Made by a program: the position numbers and the translations under genes | Shown: positions 41,756 to 54,045 of the stretch, piece after piece | Position numbering within the stretch: position 1 is the stretch's first letter | How the letters are laid out: the number at the start of each line of letters is the position of its first letter | Notes under the pieces: generated by a model | Told to the model about the DNA's origin: nothing | Seen by the model: the letters and a program-made list of their open reading frames with translations, nothing else | The model's database searches: none | Origin: Hydractinia symbiolongicarpus | Lineage: Eukaryota; Cnidaria; Hydrozoa; Anthoathecata; Hydractiniidae | Assembly (NCBI RefSeq): GCF_029227915.1 | Contig: NC_079888.1 | Coordinates: 18,890,001-18,950,000, forward strand | Length of the DNA stretch: 60,000 bases | Direction: 5' to 3'

Positions 41756-44700
41756 CTAAAAACAATCTTAGCCTAGATTAAGAACAAAATGATGCGTGTC
41801 TACATTTACTAAGAAAAAATCACCAATCGTAAATCTGGTCATTATAGCTGCCCATTTTCTTGTTAAAATATCTAATTTTGCAACTTCAAAAAAACACAGA
41901 TAAGAATATCCAAAACTAAAAAGTGCACAAAAACAAGTAATTTTGACCTTGATCCTAAATGTTATAAAACACTTGTACATAAATATTGCTGAAATATTAA
42001 TAATTTTAAAACTTTTTTAAAAGAAGTAACAACAGAACATTTGAGGGTGAAATGATGCACAAAAATGAGCATTTTTGACAAAAACTTTAAATATTAAGTG
42101 TACATTAACATTGCTGATGTTGTAAAAAAAAAACTTTTAACTTATCTTAAAAAAATTGAATTCAACCTTAAACTAATGTTAGTATTTAGAAAAAAGTTGA
42201 TGTGCAGCGTAACATTTAATTTATTCCTTTAATTAATATAAAACAAAAATAACTACAGCTAAAAAGACAACATCCAAACATATATAATATAATGATAGTA
42301 AGGAGAATACAAAATAAGCTGATCATTTTTTTTACTGATTAAAAGACCAACATATTCTCAAAAAAAACCTTCATTTAAAATATAATAAAAGTGAAACATA
42401 ACACCCCATTTTTAAGATGGTTTAAAAAGAGCTGTTTAAACCACACTCCTGAGGTGAAAACAAAAACATGAAGGTTTAATTATAAAACCACAAAGAAGCA
42501 AAGTTCAATAGGCTAATCTTTTGTGCAGACGCAAGTTGTCAATTTAAGGTCATTAGCAAGAAAGCGTTGTGTCAAGGAGAAAAGCAAAAGAAGGCACAAT
42601 GGGTTTTTATCACAAGCTAACAAAGCAGAAAAAGAGGGGGTATCAAATTTCAGTTTTCTTGATTAAAAGCAACACATTTTGAGTTATAAAAAAAAACCAA
42701 GGACAACAATAACACTATAAACGTTATATATATTAAAGCTGTCACACAAACACTCACATTACACAATATGTTACATAATAACATACAGTTGCATCTAATT
42801 ACTTAAAAAAAAAAGTTTCAGACAGTTCATAAATATAATTTTATTTTTAAATTACTTAAAATTAAAATTTTTATTTTTACATTATTTGGAATTTTTATGA
42901 GGTATACAACATTAGCAAAATCTTTTGTGACCCAAATAAATATAATTGTAAATTAATTAAATTGTCTTCATGATTGTTTCAGCAACCCACAGGACAATTG
43001 GGTATTTTTTATTGAAGACAAGAATAACAATCTTGTATCTTGAATAATGCACATGTAACGTAGGAAGTTGTTTCCAATGTTTTTTATCCCCAGTTCCCGT
43101 TTTTAAGCTTGTAGGCTGTTTTTATTTAAAGGAGAGCCACGAAAAAAACTACATACATGTTTTTATGTAACAAAAACATTCATACATATCACCAAAACAA
43201 CATAGCATAAAATTTTTTAAATTTTTGCATTTTATTAAATTCCAAATTTTGTCCCAAAAAGCCATAATTACAGAATGGTCGCTTTTGATGTCAGATGGGG
43301 TACATACCAGAACTTGTGAAGATACACTCACTTCTTGTTCTTACAAAAGAGATTATAATTTATTGCGAGGTTAAACTCCAGTAAACCAATGCTATTGTAA
43401 AAATAATTTTTAACTATTTAACACAATGTGAAACTAGGTAAACAAAGAAAAACTTGAACACTATTTTTATTTCGTTTTTGCTATATTTGAAGTTTTGTTT
43501 TCAATTCTAGCAAATTAAATGAAGCACCTAAAAAATTTTATAACAAAGTTGAATACACATAATTTGATAACTCATGTTTAAAACTCTAAAACTATATTTA
43601 CTATATTTATAATGATAAACATTATCTTAATTCCCTTGCTTGAGTAAAATTGTGAGTCCACGACACGCAACTTACAGGTCACTTTCTTATGACGTCTTTT
43701 GACGTGGCTATATGCTAAAATTTAGTAAAAAAAAAAGTAAACTGCCAAATGAGAAAACAAATAATTTAATTTTAACCCTGGTTTACCATGTGCGCGCCGT
43801 ATCTCATGGAAATAAGTCGTTTATCAACTGAGAAAAGAAAACCGACGCGAAGAAGGCTGTCTGTTTTTCAAGTTAATCTGAAAAAAGTTACTTCAAACAA
43901 AGCATGTCAATGTTTACTCATCATGAGGTTAGCTTAAAGCTTATATGTTTTTTCCATATTTTACATTTTTGTGTTCTGGGATCGAGGTTGTATCGCATTC
44001 GATTATGAATTTAATTTGAATCTAAAATGTATAAAACAAACTGTTGTTGTCGAAGAAGTTAATGTTGTTGTCAAAAATATTTTTTAAAACAAAAAAAAAC
44101 GTATGATATAACATCACAAAAAGAATTGATTGGAAATGCATTCGACAATTGTAGCTATACATTTTCAATTCGTTCTCTTTGGGATGAAGCGAAATTTAGT
44201 AATCAAAGTAAAAAACTGATTGGACTTTTATTCAACCTAGCTAACGACTTACTAAGAAAGAGAAAGAAAAGCAGGTGTGTTGTCTAAATTATCTGATAGA
44301 GAAATGATTTTGGGTGTAAAACGATTTTTAGCTGTTTCTTTCAGAGCTAAATTTTTCCGTAAAATATTTTCTTTAAGCAATTATTTTGTAAGAATACAGT
44401 CAAAAAAGGGTGAGAAGTTCAGAATATCCTAAGAATATGTCTACGCTTGATAGTTTTTTTAAATATGAACATTTGTATGATGCACAAAATTGATTAGAAG
44501 TTTACTTTTTTTATTGTACATCAAACGAACTGAACTTTTTAGTGTCCAAGCAATGGGCCGTTAAATGTAGTAGAATTGACATTAGCTAGCTATAGTAACT
44601 CATAGCATGCTTTATTTTATTAAGGCCTTATATAATTTCAGGCCAGAGTAATGTTAAGAACACATTGAGAATATTGAGGATAGCATTTGTCAAAAAATTT

Positions 44701-44790
44701 GAGAACATCGAGGCTGAAACTAAAACACTATTCTTATAAAAACAGACAAAATATATAAAAATATATATATATAAAAAAATTATAAAAACA

Positions 44791-44833
44791 GTAAATATAC
44801 AGTATACCAAATGATTCAAGTTTTTATATTTCT
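44791..44833 (+). repeat. Exact 43-bp direct repeat, copy 1
   Basis: Starts GTAAATATACAGTATACCAA and ends TTTTTATATTTCT. An identical copy lies at 45120-45162, 329 bp away. The flanks differ. Confidence 0.9.
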
Positions 44834-45119
44834 AAAGAATAATTTACATAAACTGTAAAAGTAATTTTTCCGTTGTTATTGCTTTTACCACTACAGACTG
44901 TGTGATTCAGTGTCAATGTCGTTATAAAAAATCTAAACCTCAAACCTAAACTTAAATATATGTTTACATCTGTTACGTTACGATCGTTTGAAATATATTT
45001 GATTCTTAAATTCCAAAAAGGTGCGTTGTCATCTTCTTTGATTTTATGCGTGACTTTCTTGATTATAAGTTTGGGTCAAGGCAAACTGTTCCTTTAATAT
45101 TTTGGATTGAAATATTTCG

Positions 45120-45162
45120 GTAAATATACAGTATACCAAATGATTCAAGTTTTTATATTTCT
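45120..45162 (+). repeat. Exact 43-bp direct repeat, copy 2
   Basis: Identical to 44791-44833. No recognisable element joins the two copies. Confidence 0.9.
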
Positions 45163-45459
45163 CTTTTATGTATTTTTAACTATTAATTTCTTATATTTTG
45201 AGTAAAATTTTGAAAAGTTTGCTGTATGCAATATACTGAATAGCTGATTTTGTATGACTTAACGAAAAATGTTGGATTTTTTTAATGCTTAGTATCCTGG
45301 AATGCAAAGCAAGTTTTACGTAACGGTTGTTGGACACCTTTGATATTTTTGGACATTTTCCATTTTTATTTTATAATAATTTATTTATTTTGTTGTTGCA
45401 CATGCTTATATTTTTAAAAGTTTTGTTTCGGCGGTTACACACATATAATAATGCAGATT

Positions 45460-45547
45460 ATTTCCAACCTCAACCCCAGGTCTTATTTCTCTTTTTGCCA
45501 TCCTATTATAAAAGAGACAAAGAGCCTGGGGTCGAGGTTGAAATGGG
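45460..45547. mobile_element. Foldback element, CCTCGTCCCC family, copy 4
   Basis: Left arm ATTTCCAACCTCAACCCCAG then GTCTTATTTCTCTTTTT; right arm AAAAGAGACAAAGAGCCTGG then GGTCGAGGTTGAAAT. The arms pair over about 32 bp, leaving a small loop. Confidence 0.65.
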
Positions 45548-46344
45548 AGTTTTGAAAATTCAAATAACTGTGTTTTATGTTTGTGTTTAGTATCCCTTAC
45601 ATTGGTTTAATGAGAGATTCAGTTGATTCTTCTGCGGGAATTCAGCTAGTTTTTATTTATTTCAAAATATGATAAATGGAATTACTCTTAGACATCACAA
45701 GAGGCAGGTTCACTTGGTTCATTCAGAATGCATTTGTTTACATCCCTGTGAGCTTACGCCACACAAGTTAGTATTTTACCGAACAGAAAGTAGGACTACT
45801 TAGTACCTTAATATCTTGAGGACCAGAGCTAATAAATATAAAAAAACTAACACAGTTTATACTCACAACACTTTTTAACACAACTTTTAATCAATTGTTA
45901 GTTCTTCTTTAAAATGATTAATTTTAGTTTAACTGCAGAAAGCAATCAGCCAATGTCGCCCACGATTGTTCTTACTCTGCTGACTTGTGCACTTGTGCTT
46001 TTATTTCAGTCGAAGTTGTATGAGAGGTTTTTTTTTTAAACAGATATTAAACGTCAATATTGCTGTTAAGGACTCTACTAAATTTGTAACATACCATTAA
46101 CGTGTAGAAAGAGCCCCACTTATGTGTGAGGCACAGGTACATAATTTAAACACTGAACCATTCCAGCACCCTGCAGAGGAATACATTATGGTGACAGGTG
46201 ATTATGTAGGTTTTTCCATACGTTAACTAGTCTATATTATAACAGCCAAAATGAAATGTATAATTTTATTCCAAGTCATATCTCAGTTAGCCTTTTTAGA
46301 AAACAAACTTATTTCTTTGAAAAAAAATTTTAAAAATTTATAAG

Positions 46345-46666
46345 CAGGCCTGGAAATTTGTGGAGTCTATGGAAACGATCGATCGTTACCGTGCTTTAAA
46401 GCTGATGGAAACGATCTAAACATTTTTTCGTGTACGCGAAGTAGAACTTGCGGAAACGATATGTTAACCACGGTAACAATTAGCTTTAACTGATAAATAA
46501 GTGGAGAACCATTTCATAATGTCCCTGGTTAGTGACAAGACCTACTCCATAGTAGTAAGATATGATATAAATATATATTATAATACAAAATTATTATAAT
46601 TTGAAATATTGTCCAAGGAAACGTCGCAGAAACGAAACAAACGTTTCCGCCGAATTTCCAGGCCTG
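46345..46666. mobile_element. Short TIR element (322 bp) with ATAAG duplication
   Basis: The ends are CAGGCCTGGAAATTTG and CGAATTTCCAGGCCTG. ATAAG flanks both ends as a likely target duplication. The interior has repeated GGAAACGAT motifs (4 copies) and CGTTTCC near the right end. No coding. The short TIR with C-A-G start is hAT-like, but the duplication seen is 5 bp and not 8. Confidence 0.65.
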
Positions 46667-47423
46667 ATAAGGTAGGGTGTGCTTTTTTTGAATGTCTTAC
46701 ATACCAAAAGGAGCTACAATATTACACCGGGTAGAACATTTAGCATTGTTAGCACACCAACTGGTTTTTCCCAATAAGAACCCCTTGAGAATACAAGAAA
46801 CAAAGAATTTCTTTAGGAGCACAAAATCGTATTTAATTTTTGATAACCCCTATTCAGTTGTAAAAAATCAAAGTTAGACTTTGAGTTACTTAATACTAAT
46901 AAACAAAACCTATATATTATATAACATAACACTCAGCACCACATTTAGACTTTATTTCCATTGGATTAAAATGTTAAGAGTGCCTAAACCAAGGCAAACA
47001 CAAGTTGTAATAAAATAATAACAAAAGACATCCCCAATTTATATTTTTAGTATATACTAGCACTGACTTAATCAAGAACTCAATTTGCACACGCTTACAT
47101 CAGCTTGGGTAGTTTAAACCAAAAAACCACTAAAAAAAAACAATTGTGCTTCGCTGTTTATGAAGCTAGTTTGTTAACCTTATGGAACCTGTTTTAAGTT
47201 TCTTTCAGAAATTATGCTACCGTAAACATGTAATTTACGCTGAATTTTCTGACCATAAAATACTATTACTCATGTCATGTCATGGTGTTGTACTGACAAC
47301 CTGTATCAAGCGTATAATATACTTTAGAATTAACTTTACTAACTTGATTAAAGATATTCTAAATATAAGATCATTTGAATGTGAATATGATAGATTCACA
47401 GGTTAAAATGTAAATTATTTTAC

Positions 47424-47511
47424 CTGTCTTGGTGTAGAGCATTCGACTTTCTTTGTCCACCATGTTTCCGTTTATTTTTGTTCCTTCTCTTTTTTGCACG
47501 CTGAACCAGGA
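47424..47511 (-). CDS. SRPK: SRPK upstream N-terminal exon (conserved basic block)
   Basis: Sense acceptor CATTTAG before TCCTGG; donor AAGACAG before GTAAAAT. It encodes LVQRAKKRRNKNKRKHGGQR then KSNALHQD. This resembles the start of vertebrate SRPK1 (a VLALQARKKR...AQRKS-type block). It ends with two bases of a split codon (AG), which fits directly onto the exon starting 35835 (AG+C = Ser) but not onto 36272. This exon and the pair 38252/36272 therefore look like mutually exclusive 5' ends. It needs one base from an upstream exon. Confidence 0.7.
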
Positions 47512-47648
47512 CTAAATGAAAAAAGGAAGAATAAGATTAGAATGCAATACACAGCTCAAACATGATCATCAGTCTATTATTTCAAATTGGATGCTAAGTT
47601 GCTACTTTTCTTAAGGATACACAAAATAGGACAAATAAAATTTAAACT

Positions 47649-47740
47649 ACTAGTCCTTAACCAGCAGATAAATACACAGGAATTCTCCAATCGCAATTGA
47701 CAGACTGCCACTGAAAGACAGACAGATTAAACAAAACAAT
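47649..47740 (-). mobile_element. Decayed Helitron-like mini-element
   Basis: Plus-strand CTAGTCCTTAACCAGCAGAT then AAATACACAGG aligns with the inverted hairpin/CTAG terminus (about 24 of 32 positions by eye). Scattered GACAGACTG and AAAGACAGACAGAT follow, as expected for the tetranucleotide core. No 5' end remains. Confidence 0.35.
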
Positions 47741-47856
47741 TTAGATAATTTAAAGTCTATTTTGTTTTTAATTTTGTATTATTATATGTACAAATAAAAA
47801 ATATGACAGAATATAAAACATTTTATTTTTAACTAACTTTTTTTGCAACAGGTAGT

Positions 47857-49087
47857 ACAGGCCTTGCCATGAGTCGCGAGCAATTGCTTGCGCCCGCGTA
47901 GTGCTCAAGTAAATGCTCGTTACCTGAGCATTCTATTGTTCGCGTAAAAATTACCATTTTGAGATAAGTTTTTCTGAAGAATTGATTGGTCTTTTAAGTG
48001 AAAATGAAAAGATATTTGGTGTGATTATTTTTCACCCATCGTACAACAGTTCATTCGCCATTTTATAAAACACGTGCGATACGGGCATTAAGGTTAATCT
48101 TTGTTGCACATTTATTTTGCAGTAGAAAAGTGGGGGACGTTTTTAATTGTGAACCCCAAACATGATCGAGCGTCTACTGGTATAGCGACTCTCTCAATCT
48201 TAACTTCCTTTTATACTTGTCCAAAATGGTATTTAATGTTTATTTTTCAGGTCATAACAAGCAAATAGGAAAAAATATGCTTCGTTTTCAAATTAAAAAA
48301 AAAATCTTTATCCGCGTGGTTTAAATAAAACTAATAAATAAAATCTCTTCTTAAGGTACACGTCAGGTACATAAAATTTATACAGAAAAAAAAATTACAC
48401 TGCATGCGGGTTTCGTTTTTAAAATTGTTTGAATAACAGTTGCGGCATAAAGAAAATAATCCATTAAATTTGGACCTGCTATGGTTTCCAATTGTTTCAT
48501 CAAATGAAGAAATTATCTACAATTAAATCCATGATAAATTGTCTGTTCCGCCTGTAAGTGCAGTTTTGCAGACTTGCGTCATCAGTGCTCCGTCGGCGTT
48601 CACCTCCGCATTAGTTAAGAACCGCATGGCTGGATTTTTTATGTAAGACCTGGTTACCAACGACGAAGGGGCCGAGCAAAAGAGATTTATGTCTACGTAG
48701 TTTTTTAACTAAGTCAGGAGTGGGTGAATTAGCTAGGATGGTCAGGTTGGCTATGAATAGGCTTGCTTGTGGATTTAAAGGACCAGGACTATTCAATAAT
48801 TCTGAGATCTAAAAGTGTTCGACCAAGACGGAAATCTATCGGACGTTTTAACCGACGAAAGTTTAAAACGAGCTACGGACATGTCCTACCAAACTGGAAA
48901 TGTGGCGGACTTTTAATCACACCCCCAAAACAATTTAGGTGTGTGCCAAGGCGCACGCCTCTCCTGAAAAAGAGACTAAATGTAAAGTTTTTTTAGCGAA
49001 AAATATGGCAAGCAAAATTGCTCGCGTAGACACTCTGACGCGAGCAATTAATTGCTCGGGAGGTTATTTGCTCATGGCAAGGCCTGT
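47857..49087. mobile_element. Non-autonomous TIR element, 1.23 kb
   Basis: Perfect 17-bp termini ACAGGCCTTGCCATGAG at 47857-47873 and inverted at 49071-49087, with AGT on both sides as a possible 3-bp duplication. Sub-terminal palindromic motifs built on GCGAGCAATT / AATTGCTCG occur once at the left and three times at the right. Interior frames (minus 48611-48796, plus 48763-48996) have no recognised domain. It lies in the SRPK 5' intron. Confidence 0.65.
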
Positions 49088-51393
49088 AGTAGTAATTTGC
49101 AAAACTATTATTTTTTATGTTCTGTACACATGAGCATAATGCAATAAGTTTGACACAAGCAAATATTTATTTAAATGCTAAACTTTGCTTTATACAATGT
49201 ATATATCTGTTGCATTTAACTCTTCAGCAGAAAATTTAAAAATAGTTTGTTTCCCTCCTTTTACCTTTTCTTCTAAATTTGTTTTCTTTCATGATTTCTT
49301 GAAGAAACAAAACAATTTTTAAACAAAAATTAACGTTTTCTCCTTTTGCTTTACTAAAAAATCCACCTACAGCTCGTCTTTAATTAATATTATAATTAAA
49401 ATATGCGCTTGATTTTATGGTTAATTAATAAAGCTATATATTTATGCATTTAGAATTTAAATACAAGATATACATAATGCATTTAAAACATGTTAAAGCA
49501 TGTTAAAACAGGAGTTATTTTTGTTCTTAAATGCAGGGTTTAGTAACAGTATATTTTCTTTGCTTTTTTAGAAATATTAAGGCTTCTTTCAAACAACATT
49601 TTGATAAACAGAAATAAAATCAAAGGCCCAGATAAATCTCTTACAAAATATTGCTGTGAAGTAAAACTTGTTGGCTTGCACAGAGTTTATGTACCAAGAA
49701 TTAGGAAATAAATTAGTTTTTATTCATATACAACACAAAATAGTAATAATCACACAAGAGGGTACTTTATGCTTAACTATTTTCAGTTCCCCCACTTTTT
49801 AAAACTATTTTCGCTATGCTACATAAAACTTACTGGATTTTCATATCAGACATGTGCATGCCCAATTTTTAGGTCCCATAGCTCGCAGAGCTTTTGCTAT
49901 TGGCCTTTAAAGTTCTATGAAGTCCTTATTTTAGAACTTACTCAACAATTGGGAAACATTGGACATTTGGTTATTTTTATTATTTCTTTATGTGAATTTA
50001 TGCAAAGACTGGAAATAACTTGTAATTATCTACAAGAAACTTTAAGCAAAGTGTTAAAATTTGTTCTAGAAATAAAGTAATTGAATGTTCAGCTCTTGTA
50101 ATTTGACATTTTAAGTGTCAGCAAATAATTGCCCTTCTTTAATAACATAATAACATGTTGAAGAATTTCTCATGGGTGTAGTAACTGATGTTTGAGATAT
50201 TGGAAGCCATATTAACTCAGACTTTCTTGAAAAGTATAAAAGTGAAATCTATAAATGCATTAAGAAGTTTCGCCTTTTTGTTTTCAGGGTTCATAATATA
50301 TCCAACAATTACATATGATTGTATTTTATGTTACTTTATGCTGCAAAACGTCATGTTGAAGTTGAAGAATAAATGCTCTAAGGAAATCGTGTCATTTTAA
50401 TAAAGTTCGCAAGAATTCCATTTTAAATTCGAATATTTTTCTTAGTGTCTGATTAACTTTAAAGGGACAGAAAAACTGATACCTAAAAAAGGGCCAAGTG
50501 TCTTTGCTATCCATGGTACAACTTAGTGGACTATTGGCTTGTCAAAACCTAAGGGGGACAAAAAACCAATATGACATTTTAGTTATCCAGGGTACAACTA
50601 AACAGGATATCTATTAAATTAACTTGCTAGCTCCAAAGTGTCGAAATATCTTGTTAGGCAGCTGGCCAGAGCTACACACTCATGCTCACATGTTTTAAGT
50701 TCCTTCAGGAATTTATACCTGTTAATCATGATGAGTTAATAGCAGTCACATCAAAGTTTGGAGACACTGAACTGTCATGGTGGGCAGCGACTTTAATGGT
50801 CATGTTGGGAAGTCATCTGAAGGTTATAGAGGTGTGCATGGAGGCTATTGATTTGGGACCAGAAATAAGGAAGGGGAGAGATTGCTTTAGTTTGGAATGG
50901 CAACGGACATGGTGGATTGCAACACATCATTCAGTAAAAGACAGAGTAGGCTGATAACATATGAGTCAGGACAGATTACTTTCTGGTTAGAAAGTAAGAC
51001 AAGAAAGTGGTGAAGGACGTAAAGTTATATCAGGGGAATAGTGTGTTTCCCAGTATAGGTTGCTGGTTTTTGATATTATCTTGAAGAGTATTTAAGAAGC
51101 CAAGAGAAAGTACAGGCCCCATCGTAAAGTCTGAAAGATGAAGGAAGAGATTGTAGCAAGACAATTTAGTGCAAAGGTTCAGCAGTTAGCCCACAATGGT
51201 CAATGTGATAGTGACAATGCTGAAAGTACTTGGACTACTTTTAAGAAATGTCTTCTAGAAGCTTCTGATGATACCTGTGAGTGGAGGAAAGGACTAGCTA
51301 GACATGGACAGTCCTGGTGGTGGAATAATGAGTTTGACCAGTGTATAAAGGAAAAGAGGAAACTTTGAAAAGAGTGGAAGTCAGGTTGTAGTG

Positions 51394-51428
51394 AAAATAT
51401 TTACTTAGAAGCTAAGTAAATATTTTCT
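51394..51428. repeat. Short hairpin, 15-bp arms, in the LINE fragment
   Basis: GAAAATATTTACTTA, loop GAAGC, TAAGTAAATATTTTC. It coincides with a frame break in the LINE coding sequence (EAK then stop; the frame resumes as FCARTAVYKAKSEAERNRFA). Confidence 0.75.
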
Positions 51429-52263
51429 GTGCTCGTACAGCAGTGTATAAGGCAAAATCAGAAGCAGAGAGAAACAGATTTGCAGATGTGTTAAGAAGGG
51501 AAGACCAGCGCAAAGAGGTATTCAAGGTATTCAAAGCAAATGAAGAAGACTAATCAAGATGTTATAGGTGAGAAGTGTATACGTAGTGATAAAGGTATTT
51601 TGGCTAGCACAGAGGAGGAGAAAAGGGTAGCTTGGAAGAATTATTATCAAAGGTTGCTTAACACTGAGTTTAATTGGGATGAGGATAATTTGTCTGATTA
51701 TGATGTTGTAGAAGAGCCAGCTATGCAGATCAAGACAGAATGGGTAGTGGAGGCTATTAGGAAATGGAAGATTAACAAGGCTGCAGGAGTATCAGGTATT
51801 GTTGCAGAGATGGTAAAAACATCTGGATATATTGGAGTTGAGCTTACTACAAGTCTTGCTAACCAGATTATAAAGGATGGTGCTATTCCAAGTGAGTGGC
51901 AGTTGAGTGTAATAGTGAATTGTTTCAAGGGCAAGGGTGATGCATTAGAAAGAGGTAACTATAGAGGTTTGAAGTTGGTTGATCAAGTAATGAAAGTTAT
52001 TGAAAGAGTGATTGATAAGTTACTTAAAGAAAGAATTGATATAGATAAGATGCAATTTGGTTTTGTTCCAGGGCGTGGCACTACAGATGCAATATTTTTA
52101 CTCAAACAGCTTCAGGAAAAGTATTTAGGAAAGAGAAAGAATCTCTATTTTGCCTTTGTATATTTAGAGAAAGCTTTTGATAGAGTGCCACGTAAAGTCA
52201 TTTGGTGGGCTATGAGAAAATTAGGTGTGGATGAGTGGCTAGTTACGATGGTACAATCTATGA

Positions 52264-52595
52264 GATAGATAGATGTGCATATTTTACATGGCTAGCCTCC
52301 CTAATATCAAGGGATACACCCTGTCTATTATTTCCAGGAAGGGCCATGGTTTAGATGGAGAATCCTAGAGTATTTAATGCTAATTTTGAGCTATGCAGCC
52401 CCAATTAAGGCCCGCGCTCTACCAGAGAACTCCCAGGAACATCCAACGTGTTACACATGAAGCCATCTTCATGATTTCCCTCACATGGCTTGGGTCAACC
52501 CAGGGCTATGGTAAAATTCACTCGCCCATGTTGAATCGAACTTCGGTCTCCCGCACAGAGTACGAGAGCTATAACCACTAATTTACAGCGCCACA
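52264..52595 (-). mobile_element. SINE family C, copy 2, inserted in the LINE
   Basis: Reverse-oriented full copy. The 5' end is GTGGCGCTGTAAATTAGTGG, with a B-box-like AGTTCGATTC, then the body, then the tail CACATCTATCTATCTCA. Relative to copy 3 it lacks about 15 bp between two CGATTC repeats (direct-repeat deletion). It separates VQSM from YSNARS, which are contiguous in intact LINEs. The duplication at the site is at most ATG. Confidence 0.85.
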
Positions 52596-53694
52596 AATGT
52601 ACAGCAATGCTAGGAGTCCTATCAGGATTAACGATTCACTTAGTGATGAATTTAGTGTAAATGTTGGTGTACATCAGGGTTCTGTACTTAGTCCTTTGTT
52701 GTTTGTTCTAGTCTTAGAAGTGCTGTCGATGGAGTTCAGAACAGGTTGTTCATATTATTATGACAAGAAAGATAAAAGATCTAAAAATAGATTTAGATCA
52801 AATTATTATTACTGGCATGCCTTGTTACTTATTTATGTTTCTGTTTTAACCAGTGTTCGAATTAGCAGTTCACAATTCACAAATTGCGAGTCAAAATGCG
52901 ATTTTTGCGAGAACAAAGAACGGCGATAGAAATGCTGTTTTAGATTGCATTTTAAAAAGTTAAGAACGAAAATCGGCAATAAAAATGCTTTATTAGATCG
53001 CATTTTAAAAACTTAGGAACGAAGAACGGCGGTAGAAAAATGGTAATTGATCTAAGGTGTTCAAAGGCCACATTTAGATGGTTTTCTAATTCGAACCCTG
53101 TTTATTTCTTAGAATAACTATTGTCTCTTTAGCAAATTCATACAAATATGCATTTTTTAACTACATGATTTTCTACAGATATAGATATAAAAAAGATTTA
53201 AGTTAACGATAAAGGATACAAAGCCTTCTTAAATCTTTCTCTGATTTCTTAATTTGCTATTTCGTAATTTCGATAAATTGAGAAATTTTTTGGAGACATA
53301 AGAAAACAAAGATTTGCAGGTGCCATTAATTGCACACCTAAACAAATCTGTGGACGTGCATATGCAATCGCACGCCGGCAAAGCAATGGTGTGATTTATA
53401 CAAAAAGTCATGCAGCCTTTTACTTTTTCCAAAAGTAGGCTTCCAAGGAAATTCGTGCGTGTTTGCTGTCTCAGTAATCACATTGGTTTGTTGTTTATAT
53501 CTTTTGTTCCAGCGTTTGTGCACACTTTTTGTGCAATGTGATGCTTGAAAAGTCATTGATCCTATGGTCCTGCTCAAACAAGGTTGTCAAGAAGGCATGT
53601 CAAGAATTGCAATCAAATGGTTCTCTAACACCAAATATTCGGCGATTCGGTTTGACGTCATAACAATTTTTTTGGAGGTGAAAGTTTTTTTTAG

Positions 53695-54045
53695 GTGTGG
53701 CGCCGTAGATTAGTGGTTATAGCTCTCGTACTCTGTGCGGGAGACCGGGGTTCGATTCCTCTTGACGGCGATTCAACATGGGCGAGTGAATGTTACCATA
53801 GCCCCGGGTTAACCCAAGCCATGTGAGGGAAATTGGGAAGATGGCACACTGTGTGGGCTGTTGGATGTTGCCGGGAGTTGTCTAGTAGAGCGCGGGCCCT
53901 AATTAGGTCTGCGTCGCTCAAAATGAGCATTAAATACTCTAGGACTCTCCATCTAAGCCATGGCCCCTCCTGGAAATAATAGACAGGGTATATCCCTCGA
54001 TATTTGTGAGGCTAGCCATGTAAAATATGCACATCTATCTATCTA
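53695..54045 (+). mobile_element. SINE family C, copy 3 (best preserved)
   Basis: The head is tRNA-like: TGGCGCCGTAGATTAGTGGT with TATAGCTC (A-box), GTACTCTGTGCGGGAGAC, and an exact B-box GGTTCGATTCC. The body includes CCCCGGGTTAACCCAAGCCA and GGGAGTTGTCTAGTAGAGCG. It ends in ATCT repeats. It is about 80-85% like copy 2 by eye. Confidence 0.85.

Larger units (their letters stand above)
38280..47420. other. Long SRPK 5' intron, mostly featureless AT-rich DNA
   Basis: No coding region I can support. Short frames lack motifs. Apart from the small elements listed separately (41674-41755, 45460-45547, 46345-46666, and the direct repeat 44791/45120), it is low-complexity A/T-rich sequence. A 30-bp near repeat (TCTAAATCTTCAGAAGCATT-like) occurs at about 39495 and 39549. 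Confidence 0.6.
50680..52760 (+). pseudogene. LINE fragment: endonuclease remnant and reverse transcriptase, split by a SINE
   Basis: 5' remnants of an endonuclease domain (DHELIAVTSKFGD, then decayed 'SDFNGHVG...GVHGGYG' wording at 50790-50860, and RQSRLITYESGQD near 50940) lead into MKEEIVARQFSAKVQ (51138). RT follows at 51540-52262: NKAAGVSGIVAEMVK, GNYRGLKLVDQVMKVIERVI, MQFGFVPGRGTTDAIF and FAFVYLEKAFDRVPRK. The catalytic Asp of the FVDLEKAFD motif is Tyr. The frame stops at a SINE (52264-52595) and resumes with MYSNARS and FSVNVGVHQGSVLSPLLFVL. The sequence breaks off after FRTGC, before the YADD motif. The wording resembles RTE/BovB-like or related LINEs; the clade is uncertain. It is inactive. 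Confidence 0.8.

Noticed and set aside
53695-53770. tRNA gene
   Set aside because: It has an exact B-box but belongs to a SINE present in three copies with a common body and tail.
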